Shown here in pieces: positions 1 to 9,313 of a DNA stretch of 64,000 bases. The notes under the pieces were generated by a model. That model ran no database searches. It saw only the letters and a list, made by a program, of their open reading frames with translations, and was not told where the DNA came from. Source of the stretch: Gemmatimonadetes bacterium SCN 70-22 (GTDB lineage Bacteria; Gemmatimonadota; Gemmatimonadetes; Gemmatimonadales; Gemmatimonadaceae); NCBI GenBank assembly GCA_001724275.1, contig MEDZ01000006.1:62001-126000 (forward strand), in the 5' to 3' direction. The position numbers were made by a program, and so were the translations under genes. Position 1 is the first letter of the stretch. The number at the start of each line of letters is the position of its first letter.

Positions 1-2874
1 CTCGAGCGCGACGGCGACGTGGCGGCGCAGGACATCCGGACGAAGATCGAGACGATTCGCCGCGACCTCCCGGGCGACATCGACCCGCCGATCGTGCAGA
101 AGCTCGACCCCGGCGCCCTGCCGATCCTCTCGCTCGGGCTCTCCAGCCAGGCGACGCCGCTGGTGGAGTTGACGACCCTCGCCGATGAGGACGTACGGCG
201 CAAGCTGGAGTCGGTGTCGGGCGTGGGCGAGGTGCGTCTCTCGGGTGGGCTCAGGCGCGAGATCCGCGTCAACCTTATCCCCGGCAAGCTGCAAGCGTTG
301 GGCGTGACCGTGCCCGAGGTGATGGGGGCGCTGCAGCGGCAGAACCTCGAGATCCCCGCGGGGCGCGTGGAGCAGGGGCCCAACGAGCGCATCGTGCGCG
401 TGACCGGGCGCATCACGGACCCACGCCAGTTCGACGAGGTGATCGTCGCCACGCGGGGGGGGAGCCCCGTGCGCCTGCGGGAGGTCGCGCGCGTCGAGGT
501 CGGGAACGAGGAGGAGCGCTCGCTCGCCCTGCTCGGGAACGAGCGCACGGTGGCCCTGGACGTCATCAAGGTCTCGGGCGCCAACACCGTCGCCGTCGCC
601 GACGGCGTGCAGGAGGCGCTGGCCGAGCTGCGCGGGACGCTCCCCGATGGGGTGGAGCTGTCGGTCATCCGCGACAACTCGGTGCAGATCCGGCACTCGG
701 TGGAAGACGTGATCAAGGAGCTGATGATCGGCGCCGTGCTGACGATCATCATCGTCATGCTCTTCCTCAACGACTGGAAGGCGACGGCGATCACCTCGCT
801 CGCCCTCCCGGTCTCGGTGATCTCGTCGTTCATCCTCATGGGTGCGCTGGGCTTCACGCTCAACATGCTCACGCTGATGGCGCTCTCGCTGTCGATCGGG
901 ATCCTGATCGACGATGCCATCGTGGTGGTGGAGAACATCGTCCGCCATCGGGAGATGGGGCGCGACCACTTCACGGCCGCGGGGACGGCCACCCGCGAGA
1001 TCGCGCTCGCCGTGATGGCGACGACGTTCGCGATCGTGGCGGTCTTCGCGCCGGTGGCCTTCATGAAGGGGATCATCGGACGGTTCTTCTACCAGTTCGG
1101 CCTCACCGTGTCGTGGGCGGTGCTCGTCTCGCTGTTCGTCTCGTTCACGCTCACCCCGATGTTGAGCGCGTGGTGGGGAGTGAACCCCCATGGTGGCGAG
1201 GGCGGTAACGCCATCACGCGCGCGATCGGCACGTTCAATCGCTGGTTCGACCGGCAGGCCGAGGGGTACCGGGGCGTCATCACCTGGGCCCTCCGGCACC
1301 GCCGCTCCACCATGGGGCTCGCCGTCGCGAGCCTGGTGGGGGCGCTGGCGCTGGTCCCCTTCATCGGCGGGAGCTTCCAGCCCGATACCGACAAGGGGGA
1401 GTTCGTGGTGCAGGTCGAGGCACCGGCGGGACAGAGCCTGGCGTACACGCGGGGCAAGGTGGAGCAGGCCATCGCCACGCTCGAGGCGCTGCCGGAGGTG
1501 AACTACGTGTACACCACCGTGGGCTCGGGGGCCACCGGGACGGTGACGACCGGCGAGCTGTACGTGAAGTTGCACCCGGCGGCCCGGCGCACGCGGTCGC
1601 AGCAGGAGGTGATGGTCGCGGCTCGCGCGGCGCTGGCGCCCATCCACGGGTTGCGCACCGGCGTGTACATCGCCAGCGACATCGGGGGGATCCGTCCCCC
1701 GCTGGCGATCGAGGTCCGTGGGCCCGAGACGTCGGAGCTGGCGCGCATCGCGAGCCTGGTGCTGCGCGAGGCGGGGCAGGTGCCGGGGGTCGTGGACCTC
1801 AAGTCGTCGCTGGGCGATCCCAAGCCCGAGTACCGCATCGCCCTCGATCGCGACGTGGCCAACCGGATCGGGATCGATGTGGGCCAGGCGGCGGCGACCA
1901 TTCGCCCCCTGATGGCGGGCGAGACGGCGACGCGCTGGGAGGATCCGTCGGGTGAGGAGCGTGATGTCGTGGTGCAACTCGCCCCCGAGTTCCGCCGCTC
2001 GCTCGAGGACGTGGGGCAGATCCCGGTGCCGACGGCGGCGCGTGGCGTGGCGGGCGTCTCGACGATTCCGCTCCGCGACGTGGCGACGATCACGCAGGGG
2101 GCCGCGCCGGCGCAGATCGACCGCAAGGCGTTGCAGCGCATCGTGACCATCTCGGGCAACCTCACGCTGGAGACGTCGCTGTCCGAGGCCTCGCGGGCGA
2201 TCGCCGCCCGGGTGGCGTCGCTCGAGCTCCCGCCGGGGTACGACATCGCGCTCGGCGGCGACACCGAGCAGCTGGCGGAGACAGGGGGCTACGTGCTCGA
2301 GACGCTGGCCCTGGCCATCATCCTCATCTTCCTCATCCTCGCCTCGCAGTTCGAGTCGTTCACGCAGCCGGTGGCGATCATGCTCTCGCTTCCGCTGTCG
2401 CTCGTTGGGGTGCTCCTGGCACTCCTGCTCACCGGGACGACGCTGAACATGATGTCGATGATCGGCGTCATCATGCTCATGGGGCTGGTGGTGAAGAACG
2501 CCATCCTCCTCGTCGACAATGCCAACGAGCGGCGGGCGATGGGGCACGACCGCTTCGTGGCCCTGGTCGACGCCGGCGTCGTCCGGCTCCGCCCGATCAT
2601 GATGACCACGCTGGCGATGGTGGTCGGGATGATCCCGGTGGCGCTCGGACTCGGCGAGGGGGGCGGCTTCCGGGCGCCGATGGCGCGGGCGGTGATCGGC
2701 GGGCTCCTCACCTCGACGATGCTGACGCTGGTCGTCGTCCCGGTGGCATACAGCTACCTCGACGACCTTGGGTCGTGGTTCAAGGGGAAGCTCGTCACCC
2801 CGGAGCGGGAACGAGAGATCACCGAGGAGCGACGGGCCTCGGGACTCGCGGCGGAGACGGGCTGGGGAGACTGA
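1..2874 (+). CDS. RND (HAE1/AcrB-type) efflux transporter, 5' end cut by window edge
   Basis: Inner-membrane proton-driven pump subunit of a tripartite efflux system. The reading frame is open from base 1, so the start lies upstream and only roughly the first hundred residues of a family of about 1,050 are missing. The frame at the edge reads LERDGDVAAQD, typical of the first porter domain. The proton-relay residues are visible: GILIDDAIVVVEN carries the two adjacent Asp of TM4, and LVVKNAILLVDN carries the TM10 Lys. Two sets of hydrophobic segments alternate with two periplasmic loops, as expected. The C-terminus is charged (REREITEERR). The membrane-fusion and outer-membrane partners are not in view and would be expected upstream. 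The family call is secure; the substrate cannot be told. Confidence 0.95.
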   Translation, partial: LERDGDVAAQDIRTKIETIRRDLPGDIDPPIVQKLDPGALPILSLGLSSQATPLVELTTLADEDVRRKLESVSGVGEVRLSGGLRREIRVNLIPGKLQALGVTVPEVMGALQRQNLEIPAGRVEQGPNERIVRVTGRITDPRQFDEVIVATRGGSPVRLREVARVEVGNEEERSLALLGNERTVALDVIKVSGANTVAVADGVQEALAELRGTLPDGVELSVIRDNSVQIRHSVEDVIKELMIGAVLTIIIVMLFLNDWKATAITSLALPVSVISSFILMGALGFTLNMLTLMALSLSIGILIDDAIVVVENIVRHREMGRDHFTAAGTATREIALAVMATTFAIVAVFAPVAFMKGIIGRFFYQFGLTVSWAVLVSLFVSFTLTPMLSAWWGVNPHGGEGGNAITRAIGTFNRWFDRQAEGYRGVITWALRHRRSTMGLAVASLVGALALVPFIGGSFQPDTDKGEFVVQVEAPAGQSLAYTRGKVEQAIATLEALPEVNYVYTTVGSGATGTVTTGELYVKLHPAARRTRSQQEVMVAARAALAPIHGLRTGVYIASDIGGIRPPLAIEVRGPETSELARIASLVLREAGQVPGVVDLKSSLGDPKPEYRIALDRDVANRIGIDVGQAAATIRPLMAGETATRWEDPSGEERDVVVQLAPEFRRSLEDVGQIPVPTAARGVAGVSTIPLRDVATITQGAAPAQIDRKALQRIVTISGNLTLETSLSEASRAIAARVASLELPPGYDIALGGDTEQLAETGGYVLETLALAIILIFLILASQFESFTQPVAIMLSLPLSLVGVLLALLLTGTTLNMMSMIGVIMLMGLVVKNAILLVDNANERRAMGHDRFVALVDAGVVRLRPIMMTTLAMVVGMIPVALGLGEGGGFRAPMARAVIGGLLTSTMLTLVVVPVAYSYLDDLGSWFKGKLVTPEREREITEERRASGLAAETGWGD

Positions 2875-2929
2875 GGCGGCGGCGCGGCGGGCCATTCCGC
2901 GCCTGCGTGTGGGGGCGTACTGTACCGAC

Positions 2930-4129
2930 ATGACGGTTCCGCTCTCGCTCGATGGCGTGCGCGTCCTCGACCTTACACAAGTGATGGCCGGCCCCTTCTG
3001 CACCATGCAGCTGGGCGACATGGGGGCCGACGTCATCAAGGTCGAGCCCCCCGGCACCGGCGACCTCTCCCGCTCGATGGGCGGGGCCCCGCTGCGCATG
3101 ACCGGCGACGACAACGCCCCGTTCTTCGCCCTCAACCGCAACAAGCGCAGCGTCACGCTCGACCTCAAGGATCCGGCCGACCGGGAGCGATTCCGGGCGC
3201 TGGCGCGCACGGCGGATGTCGTGGTGGAGAACTTCCGCCCGGGCGTGACGCAACGGCTCGGCGTCGACTACGCCACCCTCTCGGCGCTGAACCCACGCCT
3301 CGTGTACGCCAGCATTTCGGGCTTTGGCCAGGACGGCCCCTACGCCGACCGCCCGGGCTTCGACCTCATCGCCCAGGGGATGGCGGGAGTCATGAGCGTG
3401 ACCGGCGAACCGGGGCGGGCACCGGTCAAGTGCGGGATTCCCATCGCCGACCTCGCAGCGGGGCTGTATGCCACGACCGGGATCCTGGCCGCCCTGCTGG
3501 CGCGCGAACGAACGGGGCGCGGGCAGCACATCGAGACCTCGCTCTACGACGCGGCGCTCGCGCTCTCGGTGTGGGAGTCCACCGAGTACTGGTGCACGGG
3601 GGTCGCGCCGCAGGCGATGGGCTCGGCGCATCGCCTCAACGCCCCGTACCAGGTCTTTGCCACGCGCGACGGCCATGTGGCGCTCGCCGCGCTCACGCCG
3701 CAACAGTGGGAGCAGCTGTGCCGCGTGCTGGGACGACCGGCGCTGGCCAGCGACCAGCGATTCGGGACGAATGCGCAACGCATGGCACACCGGGAGGCGC
3801 TGGTGCGCGTGATCGAGGAGGTGCTGGCGGCGCGCACCAGCGACGAGTGGGTGGAGGCGCTCCTGGCGGCGGGCGTCCCGGCGGGCCCCATCCACGACTA
3901 TGCGCAGGCGCTGGACGACCCGCACACGCGCGCCCGGCACATGGTGATGGAGATCGAGCACCCGGTGGAGGGGGTCATCAAGTCGTTAGGCTTCCCGGTC
4001 AGGATGGGTGGGACCCCGCTCGCCGTGCGGCGCGCTCCGCCACTCCTGGGGCAGCACACGGCGGAGGTGATGGGGGAGCTGGCGCATCCCACGCCCGGCC
4101 CGTCGGCCGAGGGGAGCGGCGCGCGATGA
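2930..4129 (+). CDS. CaiB/BaiF family (class III) CoA-transferase
   Basis: Transfers CoA between carboxylic acids through an aspartyl intermediate. The protein is 399 aa, normal for the family. It opens with LDGVRVLDLTQVMAGPFCTM and DMGADVIKVEPP, the classic N-terminal signature, followed by LNRNKRSVTLDL and VENFRPGV. The likely catalytic nucleophile is Asp174 in IADLAAG. I chose the ATG at 2930, where the family signature begins; the frame stays open upstream but that extension is Arg-rich antisense-like sequence. A TAnnnT box (TACTGT, 2918-2923) lies 6 nt before the ATG and there is no Shine-Dalgarno, so a leaderless start is possible. The stop overlaps the next gene's ATG (ATGA), so the two are probably translationally coupled. 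The substrate is unknown. Confidence 0.92.
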   Translation: MTVPLSLDGVRVLDLTQVMAGPFCTMQLGDMGADVIKVEPPGTGDLSRSMGGAPLRMTGDDNAPFFALNRNKRSVTLDLKDPADRERFRALARTADVVVENFRPGVTQRLGVDYATLSALNPRLVYASISGFGQDGPYADRPGFDLIAQGMAGVMSVTGEPGRAPVKCGIPIADLAAGLYATTGILAALLARERTGRGQHIETSLYDAALALSVWESTEYWCTGVAPQAMGSAHRLNAPYQVFATRDGHVALAALTPQQWEQLCRVLGRPALASDQRFGTNAQRMAHREALVRVIEEVLAARTSDEWVEALLAAGVPAGPIHDYAQALDDPHTRARHMVMEIEHPVEGVIKSLGFPVRMGGTPLAVRRAPPLLGQHTAEVMGELAHPTPGPSAEGSGAR

Positions 4130-4905
4130 CGCCCGCCGGCGGGGGGGTGCGATACGAGCGCCGGGGGGCGACGGCCTTCGTCACCGTCGACCGCCCGTCG
4201 GCCCGCAACGCCATGACCTGGGCGATGTACGAGGCGCTCGGCGCCGTCCTCGACGCCGTCGATGCGGAGCCCGGCGTTCGCGTGGCGGTCCTGCGCGGGG
4301 CCGGGGGGAGCTTCGTCGCGGGGACCGACATCGCGCAGTTCGCCGGCTTCACCTCGGACGGGGACGGCGTCGCCTACGAGCGCCGTCTCGAGGAAGTGGT
4401 GTCGCGGCTGGAGCGGCTCACGGTCCCCACGCTCGCCGTGGTGGAGGGGGGGGCGATGGGGGGAGGGCTGATCCTCGCCGCCGCCTGCGACGTGCGGCTC
4501 TGCACGCCGGGCGCGCGCTTCGGCGTCCCCATCGCGCGGACGGTGGGGAACACGCTGTCGCCGGCGAACCATGCGCGGCTCGTGTTGCAGCTGGGCGCGT
4601 CGCGCACCATGCAGCTGATCGCCACGGCGGAACCGATGTCCGCGGACGAGGCGCTGCGGCGCGATTTCGTGCTCGAGGTGGTGCCTCCCGCGGAGCTCGA
4701 CGCGCGCGTGGAGTCGCGCGCCGCCCAGCTGGCCTCCATGGCGCCGCTCACGCTCCGGGCAACGCGCGAGGTGCTGCGGCGCATGGTGGGGGCGCTGTCG
4801 GTGGAGGGCGACGACCTGGTGCGGCGGGTGTACGGGAGCCGCGACTTCCACGAGGGGGTCGCCGCGTTCATGGCCCGGCGCCCCCCGCGATGGGAAGGGC
4901 GGTGA
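4126..4905 (+). CDS. Enoyl-CoA hydratase/isomerase family protein
   Basis: Crotonase-fold enzyme acting on acyl-CoA esters, 259 aa, the usual size. The oxyanion-hole segments are visible as FVAGTDIAQF (around residue 65) and EGGAMGGGLILAAACDVRL (around residue 110). The C-terminal helices (PLTLRATREVLRRM) also fit. The ATG overlaps the stop of the CoA-transferase by the ATGA arrangement. The pairing suggests that an acid is activated to its CoA ester and then hydrated, dehydrated or isomerised. Its own stop overlaps the downstream dehydrogenase start region (GTGA at 4902). Hydratase versus isomerase or lyase cannot be decided from sequence alone. Confidence 0.9.
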   Translation: MTPAGGGVRYERRGATAFVTVDRPSARNAMTWAMYEALGAVLDAVDAEPGVRVAVLRGAGGSFVAGTDIAQFAGFTSDGDGVAYERRLEEVVSRLERLTVPTLAVVEGGAMGGGLILAAACDVRLCTPGARFGVPIARTVGNTLSPANHARLVLQLGASRTMQLIATAEPMSADEALRRDFVLEVVPPAELDARVESRAAQLASMAPLTLRATREVLRRMVGALSVEGDDLVRRVYGSRDFHEGVAAFMARRPPRWEGR

Positions 4906-4910
4906 CGCCG

Positions 4911-7830
4911 ATGCGCGAGCCGGCCTCCATGTCGCCAGATGCAAGCGGGTGCGAGGCCGCGCTGCGCGCGGCGCTGTCCGGCGAGGTGCGCTTCGACGCG
5001 TACGCGCGCCACCTGTATTCCACCGACGCGAGCCTGTACGCCATCGAACCAGTCGGCGTCGCGTTTCCCCGGGACGCCGACGACGTGGTGGCCGCCGTGG
5101 AGGTGGCGCGGCAATTCGGCGTGGCCGTCCTGCCGCGCGGCGCGGGGACCAGCCTGGCCGGGCAGACGGTGGGGAGGGCGGTGGTGCTCGACTTCTCGCG
5201 CCACATGCACGAGATCGTGTCACTCGATCCCGAGGCGCGCGTGGCGCGTGTGCAGCCGGGCGTGGTACAGGACGACCTCAACCGGGCGGCCGCCCCCCAT
5301 GGCCTGCTCTTCGCCCCCGACACCTCCACCGCCAATCGCGCCACCCTGGGGGGGATGATCGGGAATAACTCGTGCGGGATGCGTTCCGCGCGCTACGGCA
5401 TGACGATCGACCACGTTGCCGCGCTCGATGTGGTGTGGTCCGACGCATCGCGTGGCAGCTGCAATGCCGCCGGCCCCGACGTCGTGCGGCAGCGCGCGCT
5501 GGGCGGCACGCTCGAGGCGCGGCTGTACCGTGAGCTCCCCGCGCTCATCGCCCGGCACGCAGCGGCCATCCGGCGAGACATCCCCGCCTTCTGGCGCCGG
5601 TCGGGGGGGGTACCGCCTCGAGCGCATGCTCCCCGAGCACGCCCCGTTCAACCTGGCCAATCTCATCGTGGGGTCGGAAGGGACGCTGGCGATCGTCACC
5701 GAGGCCACGGTGCAGCTGGTGCCGCAGCCGCGGGCGGTGGTCGCGGTGGCCGGGCACTTCGAGTCGGTCGCCGCCGCCATCGCCGCCAACGACGACGCGC
5801 GTGAGTGCGGGGCCGCGGCCATCGAGCTGGTCGACCGGTTCATCCTCGACCTCGCGCGCGGCTCACCGGTGCACGGCGGCCTGGTCTCGATGCTGGACGG
5901 GCGCCCCGGCGCCGTCCTGTTCGTCGAGTTCTACGGTGACACCGTGGCCGAGGCCCGGTCCCTGGCCGAGCGCCTGGAGCGGCAGTGGCGTGCGCACGGA
6001 CACGGCTACGCCACGCTGCGCGCCGAGTCGCCGGCCGATCGCCGCCGCTTCCAGGAGCTGCGCAAGGCCGGGAACGGGATGTTGCAGGCGGCGGGAGAGG
6101 GGCGCGAGCGGGCCATCGCCTTCGTCGAGGACACCGCCGTGGCCCCCGCCCGGCTCGCCGACTACACGGCGCGTTTCGCCCAGCTGCTTTCGCGCCGCGG
6201 CCTGCGCGCCGGCTTCTACGGCCACGCCTCGGCGGGGTGCCTGCACATCCGCCCCTTCATGGACCTCACCCGCCCCGGAGCGGTGGCGACGCTCCGCGAG
6301 GTGGCCGAGGAGGTGCTGGCGCTGGTGCAGGAGTTCGGCGGCATGAACAGCAGCGAGCATGGCGACGGCCTGGTGCGCAGCGAGTTCAACGAGCGGTTCT
6401 TCGGCCCCGAGGTGTACGCGGCCATGCGGTCGCTCAAGCAGCTGTTCGATCCCGACGGCCGGCTCAATCCCGGCAAGAAGGTCGAGGCCCCGCGGATGAC
6501 CGCCCACCTGCGCGACGTTGCCCTGGCCAGGCCGCGCGCGCTCCCCACGCACTTCGCCTTCGACGCCAGCGAGGGGATGTTCGGCTCGGCCAACCGCTGC
6601 GCGCGCATCGGCGAGTGCCGCAAGTCGCCCGCCGCCGGCGGGACGATGTGCCCCTCGTACATGGCCACGCGCGACGAGACCCATTCCACGCGCGGGCGGG
6701 CCAACGCGCTGGTCCACGCCCTGTCGTCGCCCGACCCGCGCGCCGCGTTAGGCAGCGATGCCCTGCACGAGGTCCTCGACCTCTGCCTCGAGTGCAAGGC
6801 GTGCCGCAGCGAGTGCCCGATGTCGGTGGACATGGCGACGATGAAGTCCGAGGCGCTGGCGGCGCGCCACGCGATCCACGGCGTCCCCCTGGCGTCGCGC
6901 CTCTTCGGTCATGTCCGCCTGCTCAATCGCGCCGGGGCGGCGCTGGCCCCGCTCTCCAACTGGGTGGCGCAGTCCGCCCCGGTGCGCGCCCTCCTGGAGC
7001 GCGCGGCCGGGATCGACCGTCGGCGTCGCCTCCCCCCGTTCGCGCGCGAGTCGCTGCCGCGCTGGTTCGCGCAGCGTCCGGCGGCGGCTTCCCGGGGAGG
7101 GACGTCGCGGGGGCAGGTCGTCCTTCTCGCCGATTCGTTCACCAGCTACACCGAACCCGAGATCGGCCGCGCCGCCATCGAACTGCTGGAGCGCGCGGGG
7201 TGGGAAGTGGAGCTGGTCGACGACGTCTGCTGCGGGCGCGCGCTCATCTCCAAGGGGCTGCTGGACCAGGCGCGGGCGCAGCATCGCGCCCTGATCCGGC
7301 GGCTGGCCCCCGCGGCGCGACGGGGGACGCCGATCGTCGGCGTCGAGCCGTCGTGCATCTTCACCCTGGTCGACGAGCTCCCGGCGCTCGCCCATGGCGA
7401 CGAAGGGGCGGGCGCGATCGCCGCGCAGGCGCGGTTGGTCGACGACCTCCTGGTGGCTGCCATCGACGACGGCGGATTGCAACTGGCGAGAGGGGGCGGC
7501 GAGCGACCGATCCTCTTCCACGCCCACTGTCACCAGAAGGCGGCGCACGCCACGGCGTCGAGCGTCGCGCTGCTGGAGCGACTCCCGGGGGCGCGCGTGC
7601 AGGTGCTCGATGCCGGGTGCTGCGGGATGGCCGGGTCGTTCGGCTACGAGCGGGAGCACTACGAGCTGTCGCAACGCATCGGCGCGCTGCGCCTGTTCCC
7701 CGCGGTGCGGGGGGCCCCCGAGGCGGAGGTCGCGGCGACGGGGGTGTCGTGCCGCCAGCAGGTGGCGCACGGCACCGGGCGGACGGCGACGCATCCGGTC
7801 GTGCTCGTACGGCACGCCCTCGCGGAGTGA
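4911..7830 (+). CDS. FAD-linked oxidase / Fe-S 2-hydroxyacid dehydrogenase (GlcD-GlcF/YdiJ-like), frameshifted at a G8 run
   Basis: Fusion of a GlcD-type flavoprotein with a GlcF-type iron-sulfur reductase, as in D-lactate or D-2-hydroxyglutarate dehydrogenases, about 970 aa if repaired. FAD-binding part: PRGAGTSLAGQTVG and GMIGNNSCGMRSARYG. FAD-oxidase C-terminal part: GHASAGCLHIRP, EHGDGLVRSEF, FDPDGRLNPGKK. Fe-S part: CARIGECR...MCPS and CLECKACRSECP. CCG parts: DDVCCGRALISKG, HCHQKA, DAGCCGMAGSFG. The frame breaks at 5603-5610, eight consecutive G. Removing one G restores WRRSGGYRLERML, matching the family, and both halves are otherwise intact, so this is either a homopolymer error or a very recent lesion. 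The start is uncertain: ATG 4890, GTG 4902 (overlapping the previous stop) or ATG 4911. GGGAAGGG at 4892-4899 suits 4911. Confidence 0.85.
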
Positions 7831-7915
7831 GCAGCTGCGCCACCTTGCCGAATGCTGATCGCCGTCCGAGGTTCTCCCGCCCGTCGCGCGCCTCTCCCGA
7901 TCCCGGTCGTATCGC

Positions 7916-9271
7916 ATGGACGCCAGCATCACCGATAGCGTCATCATCGCCGTTGGCGGCCTGGTCGGCGTCGTGGCGTTCCTCTTCCTCGCGATCACGC
8001 GCCTCAAGTGGCACGTGTTCACGGCGCTGCTCGTCCCGATCCTCCTCTTCGCCCTCCTCCCGGGCATCGACCGGGCCAACTACGTCAGGGCGTTCGAGCA
8101 GGGGTTCGGGAAGACGATCCAGAGCATCGCGGTGGTGATCGTCCTCGGCTCGATCCTGGCCGAGGCGCTCAAGCACACCGGTGGGGTCGAGCGCATCACC
8201 ATGTCGATGATCCGCTGGGTGGGGGAACGCCACATGCCGCTCGCCCTGACCATGAGCGGCTTCGTGATCGGGATCGCGATCTTCTCCGACGTGGGGTACA
8301 TCATCCTCAACCCCCTCGTGCACTCGGCGGCGATCAGGACGGGGCTCAACATGAGCGAGATGGCGACCGGACTGGTGGGGGCGATGCAGCTGACGCACGC
8401 CATGGTACCGCCGACTCCCGGTCCGCTGGCCGCGGTGGCGATCGTGGGCGCCGACGTGGGGCGCGTCATCCTGTACGGGTCGATCGCGACCTTCATCGCC
8501 AGCTTCGCGGGGTGGGGATACGCGCGGATCGTCGGGCCGCGCGTCGTCTCGCCGCCGTCGGCCGACTTCACGGGGCAGTCGTTCGTGGAGCGTGGGCTCG
8601 AGGCGGAGCTCCCGTCCACCTGGGCGGCGTATGCGCCGATCCTCATCCCGCTCGCGCTCATCGCGGGGCAGGGGGTAAGCGCCTTCGCGCTGCCCAGGGA
8701 CCACATGGTGAACGTGGCGATGACGTACCTGGGGTGGCCGGTGGTGGCGCTCGGCATCGGCGTCCTCCTCGCCTACCGCGGCACGCGCCCGGAGCACGCG
8801 GCGGCGCGCCGAGGGGAGTGGGTGGAGAATGCGTTAGGCACCTCGGCCATGATCATCATGGTCACGGGGCTCGGCGGGGCGCTCAGCCAGATCCTGCGCG
8901 AGACGCCGGCCGTGGACGCGATCGCTTCGGGGATGGTCTCGACCGGCCTCCCCGCGATCTTCCTCCCGTTCGTGCTGGGCGTGGTGGGCAACATGGTGAC
9001 CGGCTCCACCACCGTCGGGGTCATCACGTCGGCCACCATCAGCGCGCCGATGATGCCGACGCTGGGGTTGAGCCCCGAGGCGACGATGCTCGCGGGAGCG
9101 GCCGGGTCGTTGATCGTGAAGTACATGAACTCCAGCTATTTCTGGGTCTGCACGTCGCTGTCGCGCATGCCGCTGCGCTCGGCGCTCATCTCGTTCGGCG
9201 GCGTGACGCTCGTGAACGGGGTGGTCGCGATGGCGGTCGTCTACGCCATGTGGCGCATGGGAATCGTCTGA
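7916..9271 (+). CDS. GntP-family permease (gluconate/organic acid:H+ symporter type)
   Basis: Polytopic inner-membrane transporter of 451 aa, the family norm, hydrophobic throughout with about a dozen predicted spans. Family landmarks include the N-terminal VGVVAFLFLAITRLKWHVF, the LGSILAEALKHTGG segment, and QLTHAMVPPTPGPLAAVAI, a hallmark substrate-pathway motif of GntP proteins. It lies 85 nt behind the hydroxyacid dehydrogenase on the same strand. Together with the CoA-transferase and hydratase, this suggests that it imports the sugar acid or hydroxyacid consumed by the cluster (inference). No clear Shine-Dalgarno precedes the ATG. The gene ends just before a perfect hairpin at 9281-9310. 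Confidence 0.92.
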   Translation: MDASITDSVIIAVGGLVGVVAFLFLAITRLKWHVFTALLVPILLFALLPGIDRANYVRAFEQGFGKTIQSIAVVIVLGSILAEALKHTGGVERITMSMIRWVGERHMPLALTMSGFVIGIAIFSDVGYIILNPLVHSAAIRTGLNMSEMATGLVGAMQLTHAMVPPTPGPLAAVAIVGADVGRVILYGSIATFIASFAGWGYARIVGPRVVSPPSADFTGQSFVERGLEAELPSTWAAYAPILIPLALIAGQGVSAFALPRDHMVNVAMTYLGWPVVALGIGVLLAYRGTRPEHAAARRGEWVENALGTSAMIIMVTGLGGALSQILRETPAVDAIASGMVSTGLPAIFLPFVLGVVGNMVTGSTTVGVITSATISAPMMPTLGLSPEATMLAGAAGSLIVKYMNSSYFWVCTSLSRMPLRSALISFGGVTLVNGVVAMAVVYAMWRMGIV

Positions 9272-9280
9272 GCGGCGGGG

Positions 9281-9310
9281 GCCTCGCCGCCGGGGCCGCG
9301 GCGGCGAGGC
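9281..9310. terminator. Perfect hairpin between convergent genes, probable bidirectional terminator
   Basis: An 11-bp stem GCCTCGCCGCC (9281-9291) pairs with GGCGGCGAGGC (9300-9310) around an 8-nt loop. It sits between the stop of the GntP permease and the stop of the convergent TPR reading frame. No U-tract is present. Confidence 0.6.
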
Positions 9311-9313
9311 GCG

